Source: Candidatus Anaerobiospirillum pullistercoris (GTDB lineage Bacteria; Pseudomonadota; Gammaproteobacteria; Enterobacterales; Succinivibrionaceae). From it: 38,348 nucleotides of DNA. The notes under the pieces were generated by a model that was not told the origin of the DNA, ran no database searches, and saw only the letters and a list, made by a program, of their open reading frames with translations. The position numbers and the translations under genes are program-made. The DNA is taken from the NCBI GenBank assembly GCA_019114785.1, contig DXEV01000142.1, positions 1 through 38,348 on the forward strand, read 5' to 3'. The number at the start of each line of letters is the position of its first letter. Positions within the stretch are counted from its first letter, which is position 1. Below are positions 28,215-38,031 of the stretch, in pieces.

Positions 28215-29996
28215 TTACTGGCCTTGGTGTTGCTGAGCCGCTTCGTGCATGTGCTGTTGGGCAGCATGCATTTGTTGCTTATGCTCTAAATGCTCATTGG
28301 CACCTTTGGCTCTACTGATCGACTTACCTAAATCACCATGAGACACACGTTGGAAGTCTAAGTCTTTCTTGGTCAAACGATCCATATCCAAGGTGAAGAA
28401 CTGCAACTCCTTTAACAACGACTCAATCAATGTGTTGCAGTAAGTGGAAACGTCAGCGGCATTACCAGACACGTCCACAGATTGCTGAGCCATCTCGGTA
28501 ATACCTTGCATGTTAGAGGAGATCTCAGCAGTAGCAGCTGTTTGCTGGTTAGCAGCATCGGCAATCTGCACAATCTGAGTATTCACATTGCTCACAGAGT
28601 TAACAATGGTATTTAACGTCTCTTCTAACTCAGAAGCGCGCTCGGCCATCTCTTCCATCTGCTGCACGGAATTGTGCATAGAATCAGTAGCAGCTTGAGA
28701 ATCCTCTTGTACGGTAGCCACCATGTCAGAGATCTCTTTGGTGGACTTAGAGGTACGGCTAGCTAAAGCACGCACTTCATCGGCCACCACAGCGAAGCCA
28801 CGACCTGCCTCACCTGCACGAGCAGCCTCAATAGCAGCATTTAAAGCCAGCAGATTAGTTTGAGCTGCGATGTCGTCAATGGTGCTCACAATAGAACCAA
28901 TGCGCTGGGATTGCTCGGCTAAGCGTAAAACCTTATCAGCATCTTCCTTAGTGTAGACGGCTTGCTCCTTAATACGAGCCACAGTAGCACGCACCTTATC
29001 CATACCGGCAAAGGTATCTTGACGGGTATGCTCTGAGGTCTCTTGAGCAGTCATACAGTTTTTGGCGATATCCGAAGTGGTGGACACCAGCTCATCTGCT
29101 GCGGCGGCCACAGTTAAGGCGCTATTTTCAGCAGTAGAAGCACCGTGGTTAATAGCCAGCGAAGCTTGGTTCAGCTCGTGGGACTGTATCTCTAATTGCT
29201 TGGAGACAGCAATAGTACGGGCAATGGTGCGGTTTAAGGTAGTGGAAATATTGAGGAAAGAGCGGTAAATGTCACCGATCTCATCATTGTGGATACGTGA
29301 CACATCAATACCGAGCTTAAAGTTACCACGCTCCAACTCCTGCGAGTACTGCATAATGCGCTTCGTATTACGGGAGATATACATATAGAGCGAAGTGGCA
29401 AAGCTCAGGGAAAAGAGCACACCTAAGATGGTAACAATAGCAGTAGCGTAGATCAGCTTGGTGGAATCTAACTCATCTAAAGCACGATGGATGTAAGTGG
29501 TATAAGAGAGCACCAACTTAACCATGCTGCCATTAGCTTTCGAGGAATAAGGCAGAATATCGCTAATAAATGCGTGCTGTGCCTCATCATACTGACCACT
29601 AAGCAGCAGAGATTCAAAACGGGAGCCTTGGATAGCGTCGCACAGGGCACGCATATCATTACTCACCTCCACAGCTTGATCTTGAGAAATAGCTTGGGAG
29701 ATGCGCGGAATAGAATCACGGAGCTTCTGTACTCCCTCTAAACCGCTCTTCACCAAGGCATCATCACTACGCACTTGTAGCTGATGCAACCAGCTGTGAA
29801 CAGCGTTGTAATTATTGTAGACTTGGTGGGTTCCACCCATTTCGCGGGCAATGGTGCGGCTTAGCTCTTTTTCAATGTTGACGCTGATCACCATGGAATA
29901 AAGAGCCATGACGGCAATCACAATCGCCAAGATAATAACAAAGCCGAAGCCAGCGTAGAGCTTGCCTCTCAAGCTCAAATTCTTTAAAAAGCCCAT
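28215..29996 (-). CDS. Methyl-accepting chemotaxis protein
   Basis: 593 aa; N-terminal TM, periplasmic 4-helix-type sensor, TM plus HAMP, signalling tip [43 protein letters not shown]. Confidence 0.95.
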   Translation of the reverse strand: MGFLKNLSLRGKLYAGFGFVIILAIVIAVMALYSMVISVNIEKELSRTIAREMGGTHQVYNNYNAVHSWLHQLQVRSDDALVKSGLEGVQKLRDSIPRISQAISQDQAVEVSNDMRALCDAIQGSRFESLLLSGQYDEAQHAFISDILPYSSKANGSMVKLVLSYTTYIHRALDELDSTKLIYATAIVTILGVLFSLSFATSLYMYISRNTKRIMQYSQELERGNFKLGIDVSRIHNDEIGDIYRSFLNISTTLNRTIARTIAVSKQLEIQSHELNQASLAINHGASTAENSALTVAAAADELVSTTSDIAKNCMTAQETSEHTRQDTFAGMDKVRATVARIKEQAVYTKEDADKVLRLAEQSQRIGSIVSTIDDIAAQTNLLALNAAIEAARAGEAGRGFAVVADEVRALASRTSKSTKEISDMVATVQEDSQAATDSMHNSVQQMEEMAERASELEETLNTIVNSVSNVNTQIVQIADAANQQTAATAEISSNMQGITEMAQQSVDVSGNAADVSTYCNTLIESLLKELQFFTLDMDRLTKKDLDFQRVSHGDLGKSISRAKGANEHLEHKQQMHAAQQHMHEAAQQHQGQ

Positions 29997-30726
29997 TTCC
30001 TTTATTCCCCTAAAATAATGGATCCTTATGCTGCTATGCTCAATTTAGCTCAAACTCCTCTAGCTTACAGCCGTTTGCTCGCCTAACAGGAAAACATGTT
30101 AGACCGCCAGCCAGTAAGCACAGCTACCGGCTCGACACAGAGCAAAAGAACAGAGAAACAGCTAACACCAAGCCTTTGTCCTAATTTTAGACACTAAGCA
30201 TTTCCTTGTGCACGCAAATGATGTTCACGCGCACAGAATCGAATAATGCTGTCTTAAACTCCACCTGCGCAAACTCTATGCCTTTAGCATGCCTTTGCAT
30301 GCTCTAGCCTCGCTTAAGAAGCCTAGATTTGACGGCGAAAACAGGCGAAAAAGACACAGCGCACCATAGCACGCAAGATATGCGCCGCCTTAGAGCTATT
30401 TTCTGCGTAACGAGTCCTGCTAAGACTTGACAACAAGCCGAGCGAGTAAGCATTTCGATACAAATGGGCGTAATTATAGTTACATGCAACTACAAATTAA
30501 CATGTATATCTATTTGCAACAATGCCAACCCCCCTTTGCATCAAGGTGCTCAAGAGCACAACTGGCCCATATGCAGCTGCTTCACATCAGGTTGTCTGCC
30601 AGCTGTCGCTTGCAGGCTCTGCAGAGCAAGCTGTATTCATATTACGCGGCTTGTCACGCAAAACAGCGATAAAGCTCAAAAAGCAGAAGAAAAAACAGGA
30701 GGCGAGGTAGAGGTCAAGGAAGAGAT

Positions 30727-30751
30727 AAGGTAAGGCAAGGTAAGGTAAGGA
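30727..30751. repeat. Pentanucleotide tandem repeat (AAGGT)n-like
   Basis: AAGGT AAGGC AAGGT AAGGT AAGGA. Confidence 0.75.
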
Positions 30752-30768
30752 GTGGTATTTGGCCAAGA

Positions 30769-30807
30769 TCGAAAAAGGGGAGAAAAATGCTTTCTCCCCT
30801 CTTTCTG
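30769..30807. terminator. Bidirectional stem-loop terminator candidate downstream of the second MCP gene
   Basis: AAAAAGGGGAGAAAaatgcTTTCTCCCCTCTTT; A/T-rich tracts on both sides. Confidence 0.6.
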
Positions 30808-30902
30808 GGTGTGGCCTCAAGACCTGAGGCCAGCAAAGAGCTCAGCGCGCTATGCTAGCTCAGCTGAGCCAGCTAGCCAGCTAGCCTGCTCAGCATTAGG
30901 CA

Positions 30903-32645
30903 TTAGGCATTACCCTGTGGGGCACTACCGCCACCTTGGGTACCAGCATTGTTAGCTTGCTGCACTGCCTGATGGATCTGATGGGTTACGCTCTTATCAA
31001 TACGTCTGAAGGTCAGATCTTCCTTCTTTAAGTTGGCCTCATCCAAGGTAAAGAAGTTGAGCTCTTGTAACAGACCTTCAATCAGGCTCTTACAGTAGTC
31101 GGACACATCAGCAGCATTATCAGCCACGTCAACCGACTGCTGAGCCATTTCCGAAATACCCTGCATGTTATTGGAGATCTCAGCGGTAGCATTGATCTGC
31201 TCTTCGGCAGCAGCTGCAATCTGAATGATCTGTGAGTTCACGTCATTCACGGCATCACGGATCTTAGCTAAGCTATCCTCTAAAGCCGAAGCTTCTTCTG
31301 CCACTACATTCATCTGCTCCACAGAATTGGTCATCGAAGTAGTAGCAGCCTCGGCATCAGCCTGCACGCCTGCCACCATGGCAGAAATCTCTTTAGTCGA
31401 AGCAGAGGTACGGCTGGCCAGAGCACGCACTTCATCGGCCACCACTGCGAAGCCACGACCGGCCTCACCAGCACGAGCAGCCTCAATAGCAGCATTTAAA
31501 GCCAGCAAGTTGGTCTGAGCAGCGATATCCTCAATGGTGCCCACAATGGAGCTAATGTGCTGGGATTGCTCGGCTAACTTGATCACCTTAGCAGCATCAT
31601 CACGGGTAGCATCAGCTTGAGCCTTAATGTTGTCCACAGTCTGACGCACCTTATCCACACCGGTGTTAGTCTCAACACGAGCTGTTTCAGAAGTCTCTTG
31701 AGCGGCGTGACAGTTCTTAGCAATATCAGCAGTAGTCGACACCATCTCATCAGAGGCGGCAGCCACGGTTAAAGCACGTTGCTCAATGTCCTTAGCTCCA
31801 GAGGTAACAGCAGCAGAAGCTTCGTTTAAAGTAGAAGAGTTGGTCTCAATGGTATTGGACATGGCAATGGTACGAGCCACTGCACGGTTTAAGGTCTTAG
31901 CAGTATCTAAGAACGAGACCAAGATGTCGCCAATCTCATCGTGGTGAATAATCTTACGATCGATGCGCAGATTGAAATCACCATGTTCAATCTGACGGGC
32001 AAAGCCCTTGATCTGAATGGTGCTCTCTACAATGTAGGAGTAGATAAAGTAAGCACAAACCAGAGACAGCGCTACACCGATCACAGTAATGATCGCAGTG
32101 GTGTAGATCTGCGAAGTCATATCAAGATGCTCGACAAAGTCCGTCACATCGCTAGTGTAGGAGTAAATCAACTGCGAGAGACTAGAATTCGAGGCCATCA
32201 GCGAAGGCAACACATCTTGTAAGAAGACGCGATCAGCTTCCTCGTATTGTCCCGACTCTAATAAGCTCTTAAAGCGCGAATTATTGGTTGCGGAAATAAG
32301 ATTGTTTAAATTTGTGGTCACCTGCTGCGATAACTCAGGGAAATTAGCGTGTGGCAGGCGATCAATCACGGCATCTAGCTCTTCCACTTGGGCAAAGCCA
32401 GAGCGCACGAGCTCTGGTGTTGGTCTGACTTGCAGATTGTGCATCCAGCTGTGCACAGCATTATAAGAACGATGTACTTGGAAGACGGTTGCTACATCCT
32501 GTGTGATCATGACACGGATCTGCATACCGATCTTCGATGAGTTGATCATCGAATACAACGCAATCGCAGCAATACACAACGACATCAGAATGACTATACC
32601 GAAGCCTGAAAGCATCTTGCCTTTGATGCTCAGCTGCTTAAACAT
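30903..32645 (-). CDS. Methyl-accepting chemotaxis protein (paralog of 28215-29996)
   Basis: 580 aa; same architecture, tip [52 protein letters not shown]. Confidence 0.95.
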   Translation of the reverse strand: MFKQLSIKGKMLSGFGIVILMSLCIAAIALYSMINSSKIGMQIRVMITQDVATVFQVHRSYNAVHSWMHNLQVRPTPELVRSGFAQVEELDAVIDRLPHANFPELSQQVTTNLNNLISATNNSRFKSLLESGQYEEADRVFLQDVLPSLMASNSSLSQLIYSYTSDVTDFVEHLDMTSQIYTTAIITVIGVALSLVCAYFIYSYIVESTIQIKGFARQIEHGDFNLRIDRKIIHHDEIGDILVSFLDTAKTLNRAVARTIAMSNTIETNSSTLNEASAAVTSGAKDIEQRALTVAAASDEMVSTTADIAKNCHAAQETSETARVETNTGVDKVRQTVDNIKAQADATRDDAAKVIKLAEQSQHISSIVGTIEDIAAQTNLLALNAAIEAARAGEAGRGFAVVADEVRALASRTSASTKEISAMVAGVQADAEAATTSMTNSVEQMNVVAEEASALEDSLAKIRDAVNDVNSQIIQIAAAAEEQINATAEISNNMQGISEMAQQSVDVADNAADVSDYCKSLIEGLLQELNFFTLDEANLKKEDLTFRRIDKSVTHQIHQAVQQANNAGTQGGGSAPQGNA

Positions 32646-33539
32646 ACAAACTCCTTAGATGCCCACTACGCTACATTTGCCTGAGTACCGCTTTAGTACA
32701 GGCAAGCCATAGCGCAGCTCCAATACTCTAATGCCAACAAAATCGCAACTCCCTATGACTTCATAGCCCTGAGATAAGTCACCGCTCAAACTGCACTAAC
32801 CTCACCGAAAACAGCATAAGAGGCGGCCACAGTTTGGCTTTAACCCAGACCCCAAGTCTAAGTCCTTAGTTCGTTAGAAAGCTATTCTATGCCTATAGAG
32901 TGAAAGAGGTAAGCTTTAGCGCAGGTGATCCTACACAACACTGCGCCATACGGTCTTACAAACCAACAAACACCTAAAACGTACTCGCACACACAAAACA
33001 CTACACGACGAGTCCATTACGCTCTCTTGTATGAGCTAAAACAGCTAGTTCATACAGTTCAAACGCTTAAGCGCGATCGCGCTCAAACCAGAGGCGATTT
33101 ATTTCCGAGCCTAAAAACACACAAGCATAGAACTATTCCCACCACATTTAGAGGAAGCGAAGACCAGCCTGTGCATCTGATGCGACTGAGTCTCTACCTA
33201 CTCTAATAGCAGGAACTCATATATTGCTTTTGGCGAGGGAACAAATCCCTTGGTAATTAGCCTTTGTCTGTTACTGGTGCCAGTCGCAAAACAAAGCTTG
33301 AAGCAATAAGGTTCATGAGCAAAGGCTCTGCCCAAGCCAAGCACAGACCAAAGTCCGTGCCAATGTCCACTGAGCTCAAAACCACAGAGCAACGAGGACA
33401 ACTTAGTGCAGATCTTTGAGAATACGCCCTATTCCCTGACAGCTGATCAGTCTACAGACTGACCGTGTTTGCTACATCGTCACTAGCAATATCGCTACCA
33501 GCTACATGGCGCATAGCCGCATACCAACATGTCAGCATG

Positions 33540-33579
33540 GCCGTATGGCCGTATGGCCGTATGGCCGCATGGCCGCATG
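33540..33579. repeat. 8-bp perfect/near-perfect tandem repeat (5 copies)
   Basis: GCCGTATG x3 then GCCGCATG x2. Confidence 0.9.
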
Positions 33580-34650
33580 CCATGGCATAGCCACGACGTA
33601 ACAACCTAGGCCAGCAAAGTGCTAAGACCTGATCTTCTTAATACCTGCAAAAAACGGGCAAATAATGGCTATAGATGCCACCTCCTGTGCTCACTTATGA
33701 GCAGTGCTCAAAATTATTTCAGCTCTGACACATAAGCTCTTCACTGGAGATATTGGGGCTCTTGGTAACAGAAAAGCAACGTCTTTTTGCTTGGTTAGCA
33801 ACTAGGATAAATAACCAGCAAACGTCCGTCGCAGCGAAGCTTCACAATACAGAAGCAATACCAAATAGCGCCAATGTTATAACTATGAACCTAATGGCAT
33901 TATAACCTAAACAAAATCCAAATATTGCTCAAAAGCCATCAAAAGTGCAATTTTTGCAAAGTAGACACCAGCTGCCAGCATCAAGCTGCTCAACTCACCT
34001 CTACCTTACCCATTAGAAATACCCAATAGGCAGTGACACAAAGTGCAGCATTGTGCCATAAAATCATCTAGATGTCATCTAGTATGCTCAGTCAGCTCTA
34101 AAGCAAGATAAAATGCCTGCTTAAGACCTCTTCTTTGTTCTAAGCCTTTATCCAAAATCTGACTACTGAGCCGCACATAAGACCAGATTATTGGCAAAAA
34201 TTCTTACGCATTTTTGTCGACAGCAGATCGGTTTTTTAGCGATCGCAAGCAAACGCAAGTTACCCCTGCGACGAAAAAGCACAACGGCTCCACAATGCCG
34301 ATAAACAAGCACTTTTTAGAAAATTGACAATAACACCAAGGTTAATTTTCAGCAATCGCATTCACTTTTCAGCACACGGTGCTCTATCTGTCATACAAGT
34401 CCCACCAGAGCACACCACAGCGGATACATAACCATCTGCATGATGGGCAGCAAGCCAATGACAAACGCTACATAAGCTCAATAACGGTCTAAGTCCATGC
34501 CAGAATAGTGCAAGGAAGCTACTGCCACTGCTTACCTTATCCTTAACAGCTGCCTCGAACAGGCCTGATGCTATGCCAAGCAAAATAAGGCGCGGCCTAC
34601 GCAAAATGCGAAATTTGCTCAGATAGGAAACACCGCTACCAATGCCAAGA

Positions 34651-34673
34651 GACAAGGGAGGCCGTGATATACT
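34651..34673 (+). promoter_or_regulatory. Candidate extended -10 promoter upstream of the HPr-like gene
   Basis: TGATATACT extended -10 (TATACT 34668-34673); no good -35. Confidence 0.35.
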
Positions 34674-34893
34674 TTGAGCTGTAAAGGCAACGTTGCAATG
34701 GCATTTTCTGCGGTCAAAGTTAAACCGCTGCGTCATGGTAACAATTGCCTGTGGCCTCATAGCAAAGGCCATAGCTAGCTGCGGTGAAATATCCTGAAAA
34801 ACGCCTCGCTCATGCTCCTCTCTGCTGGGGCTAGCCCCATCAAAAAGGAGCCAGCGGCACCGTAGCCTGTTTGTCTGTTTTGTGGGATCTAAC

Positions 34894-35154
34894 ATGCAAC
34901 AGTTTACTTACACCATTAAAGACCGTGATGGTATCCATGCTCGTCCAGCTGGTGTCATCATTAAGGCCGCAAAAGCTTTCCAGAGCAAGATCACAATCGA
35001 AGCTCACGGCAAGACTGCTGACTTAAAGGGTGGCATCTTTGCTCTGATGGGTTTAGGCATCCGCTGCGGTTGGGATGTAGTGGTGACCATTGATGGCCCA
35101 GACGAGGACGTCGCTTACGTTGAGCTGCAAAACGTCTTCGCTCAGACCATCTAA
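34894..35154 (+). CDS. HPr family phosphocarrier protein
   Basis: MQQFTYTIKDRDGIHARPAGVIIKAAKAF...: active-site GIHARPAG; LGIRCGWDVVVTIDGPDEDVA typical of HPr; start trimmed from 34882. Confidence 0.9.
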   Translation: MQQFTYTIKDRDGIHARPAGVIIKAAKAFQSKITIEAHGKTADLKGGIFALMGLGIRCGWDVVVTIDGPDEDVAYVELQNVFAQTI

Positions 35155-35554
35155 CTAAGAGCACGCGCGCCAGCCAGATCTTAAAGGCAAAAAGGCAAGA
35201 TCTTGGGAAGACCGAGATTGACACCTAAAGCAACGACGCGCCTTCTTTTGGGGAGCCGCCATTAAGCAGCTCCCTACAAGCCTGACCTATTGCTCCTGTC
35301 CTACCACTTTCTCTTCTTACGCTTTTCCCGTCCCTGATATCCCTACCAGCCTCAAACGCCCCCCAAAGCGGTGCACTCTGCACAAAATCTGCCCCACCAC
35401 CATCACCAGCATTTTATCCGTGGTGCAACCTTATCCCTTCTTCTTTCTACTGCTTCCTCTGCTGCCCATCTAAGAAACCACCTCTGAGTTTCGCCTTGCC
35501 GTGACCTAAGGCAAATAATTGTGAAAAAACCATCGCTTACCCCCTATGTCTAAT

Positions 35555-35582
35555 TTTTCATAGTGGAAAATCCTGCTATAAT
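35555..35582 (+). promoter_or_regulatory. Strong candidate sigma-70 promoter with extended -10
   Basis: TTTTCA-N16-TATAAT with TGC extended -10 (CTGCTATAAT); no ORF starts nearby. Confidence 0.6.
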
Positions 35583-35588
35583 ACAAAC

Positions 35589-35917
35589 GTTTGTTGAGGA
35601 AACGTGAAAAACACGCGTTTTTTCGGTTGTTTTTGTGAACTGCCAAGGTTAGATCTTCCTCAAAATTCAATGGTAAAAACACCAAATTTGGTCTTAGCGC
35701 CATCTAAAAACATCGCGTGCAGAGCTCATCAAATGGGGTGTTTCTTTTGACATTAGCCCTTGATAAAGGGCTTATTTATGCCAAAAGCTCGCATTTTGTG
35801 TTTGGATTTTGCGGTGAGAGGCTCACTTTGATTTCACGTGAGGCATATAGAAAAACCTGCAATCACCTGCTAAAACGGCTTAAATAAGCGCTTTAGCAGC
35901 TACACCTCAGTCTTTTT
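35589..35917 (+). ncRNA. Candidate structured non-coding RNA or long leader (unassigned)
   Basis: Follows the 35555-35582 promoter; hairpins AGCCCTTgataAAGGGCT (35755-35772) and CTGCTAAAacGGCTTAaaTAAGCgcTTTAGCAG (35867-35899), then TTTTT at 35913-35917; no supported ORF. Confidence 0.35.
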
Positions 35918-36029
35918 GCCCTATTTTCGCTCTGCTCTTCTCTCGGATCTGCCTTCGGAGGATGCCGCCTCAAAAGCAGTGAATAAGAGTGGAGTAGTGA
36001 TACGGCAAGGCTCTGGTTCTGGCTCTACC

Positions 36030-36092
36030 TACTATGCCAAGAGCTCCACGTACTCTGCTAAGAGCTCTACCTGCTCTGCTAAGAGTTGTGGG
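36030..36092. repeat. 21-bp tandem repeat (3 units)
   Basis: TACTATGCCAAGAGCTCCACG / TACTCTGCTAAGAGCTCTACC / TGCTCTGCTAAGAGTTGTGGG. Confidence 0.75.
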
Positions 36093-36237
36093 ACAAGAGG
36101 CCTGCTCGCCTCTTGCTAGCCTGAGGCTTGCTCACTCACAAAAAGTGTGAGCTAGTCTATGTTTCGCAAGTTTTTCTAAGTTGTTACTAAGTCCTCTTTG
36201 GCATTATTACCATCAAGGATTTTCAGAGGTTTCTGCT

Positions 36238-37053
36238 ATGAGCGACTTATTTAACAAGCTGAACAAAATCAAAGACTCGATCTCTTCTAACCTGCCACAG
36301 GCCCCTGATTCCAAAGCAGGAATGCTGGGTGCAGCCGGTATCGGTGGTGTCTTAGGAGCCCTCTTTGGTGGCTCTAAAAACGTACAACGTACCGCTAAAA
36401 ATGTCGCTGTGATCGGTGGCTCTGCTGCCCTTGCAGCTCTAGCTTATAAGATGTACCAGAAGTGGCAAAATGGCTCTAACGGCCAAGCTGCACCTCAAGG
36501 ACAGCTCCCTGCCCAAGGTCAAGGCTATGGCCAAGGCGGCTATGGCCAAGGTTATGGTGGTTTTGGCCAAGCTAATGGTGCTGGCTCTGCTGGTGCAGGT
36601 GCTGCCGGAGGCTTTGGCGGTGATGATCCTTTTGCTGCCTACAACCAAAGTCAGGCTGCTCAACAGCAACAACTCTTACTCTCCAATGACATGGGTAAGC
36701 TGTTGCTCAAGTCTATGGTTTTCGCAGCTCGTGCCGATGGTCACATCGATCCTAAAGAGCAGGAAATGATCCTCTCCACGGCTCAGCAGCTTAACGCCAA
36801 CAGTGATCTTAACAACCAAATCCGCGAGTATTTAAACGCTCCTCTCGACCCGAATGCCATTGCGCAAGAAGTGGGCTCTCGTGAACAGGCTTTAGACGTC
36901 TACCGTCTATCAGCCGCCGCTATCGTTGCTGACAACGCACAAGAGCAGAATTACCTCAACGCTTTGGCCCGTGCCCTGATGATCGACGCTAATACTAAAA
37001 ACCAGCTCGATCAGGAAGCCGCACAAATTCGGCAACAGATTGCACAATCGTAA
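36238..37053 (+). CDS. YebE/DUF533-like membrane protein with TerB-like C-terminus
   Basis: LLLKSMVFAARADGHIDPKEQEMI...PLDPNAIAQEVGSREQALDVYRLSAAAIVADNAQEQNYLNALARALMI matches the YebE pattern; N-terminal GAAGIGGVLGALFGG/AVIGGSAALAALAYKMYQKWQ; Gly/Gln/Tyr-rich linker. Start trimmed from 36181. Confidence 0.9.
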   Translation: MSDLFNKLNKIKDSISSNLPQAPDSKAGMLGAAGIGGVLGALFGGSKNVQRTAKNVAVIGGSAALAALAYKMYQKWQNGSNGQAAPQGQLPAQGQGYGQGGYGQGYGGFGQANGAGSAGAGAAGGFGGDDPFAAYNQSQAAQQQQLLLSNDMGKLLLKSMVFAARADGHIDPKEQEMILSTAQQLNANSDLNNQIREYLNAPLDPNAIAQEVGSREQALDVYRLSAAAIVADNAQEQNYLNALARALMIDANTKNQLDQEAAQIRQQIAQS

Positions 37054-37123
37054 TCGCTAAACTTGTGGTCGTGACTGAAAATCAAACTAGCACTTGACCT
37101 TACAATCTTCCCTATGACGCCCT

Positions 37124-37149
37124 GTCTTTAGCCGTGAGCGGCTAAAGAC
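37124..37149. terminator. Perfect 11-bp stem-loop downstream of the yebE-like gene
   Basis: GTCTTTAGCCG-TGAG-CGGCTAAAGAC; weak T-tract. Confidence 0.45.
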
Positions 37150-37952
37150 CTAAGCTCACAGAGAAAGGTTAATCGCCACTAGCCCATAAGGGCGTATGTT
37201 GTTTTTCTGCACCGCCGCCCTCGTTTCTATACAGGTAACGGCAGAGCTCTAAGCTACGTGCAATCAACGAGCAAAAGATACCGCCTCGGCTATGTTTGAG
37301 AGCATAGTCTGGGGCTTTTATGCGTGTGTTTGATAGGCTACGCATGTATAAGTCCCAGCGGTAATTTGAGTTGACAAACAGGGAGCTCTGGAGACCTGCG
37401 TATAGATTGATCTGTACCCTACATTTTGCCTCACTGCCAAAAGACCGCCCTCTCAGTCTTTTGGAATACTGGGCTATGTCACCAGCGCTCCACCTGCCCC
37501 ATACTCGTTTTCCCTTTTGCCTCGTTGCACCGCACATGTGCTATTTGTGTGCTCTTGTGAAAACGTTTACCCGCCAGCAAGAGTCCGCAACAACCAAAGT
37601 GCTACATACATTTTTGTCCGGTAAGCAAGCTTAGCTTTAACGCCTAAGGTTACACCTCTAACTAAAAGGCTTTCTTATCTTGTATCTCTGGAGACCCTGT
37701 AGATACTTCTAGGTAAAAAGTACTGAGGTTGGAGCCCTACTGTCAGATCTAACTACCTACTCTTTTGGGTAGTACCCATCAATTTGGGTGGACTCTGTGT
37801 GGACACCTGATTTTTGGGCAGAGCTGACAGAGAGCTTGAGTTTTGTAAGTTTCGGGACAGAGCTGCGCGTCAATGCTCTCTTTGAAGTATGACTAACCAG
37901 CCCATCACCTGCCTAAGCTTAAGCACTGCTTATTTTTGCTGGACTCGTGAGT

Positions 37953-38031
37953 GTCAACTACCCCAGTCTTACGACTGGGGCTTGAGAAATCAAGCCCAAG
38001 TTGACTAGCCTCAGTCCACCCAAGGTGGACT
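37953..38031 (-). mobile_element. Candidate IS200/IS605-type right-end structure (tandem hairpins); transposase not in window
   Basis: GTCAACT...AGTTGAC enclosing CCCCAGTCttacGACTGGGG and GGGCTTGAgaaaTCAAGCCC, then AGTCCACCcaaGGTGGACT; minus-strand CAAGCCCCAGTC-GTAA-GACTGGGGTAGTTGAC resembles IS605/TnpB right ends. Confidence 0.4.

Noticed and set aside
34362-34895. 177-aa minus ORF divergent from the HPr gene
   Set aside because: No recognisable domain, random-looking composition, and its start overlaps the HPr start; cannot be supported without a homology search.
35589-35917. tmRNA or RNase P RNA
   Set aside because: Searched by eye for GGGGCTGATTCTGGATTCGAC and RNase P P4-type signatures; not found, so left as an unassigned candidate.
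36030-36092. Possible CRISPR-like array
   Set aside because: The 21-bp units are contiguous with no spacers; a simple tandem repeat.
37169-37537. 122-aa minus ORF downstream of yebE
   Set aside because: No recognisable motif or good RBS; possibly a remnant gene but not supportable from sequence alone.
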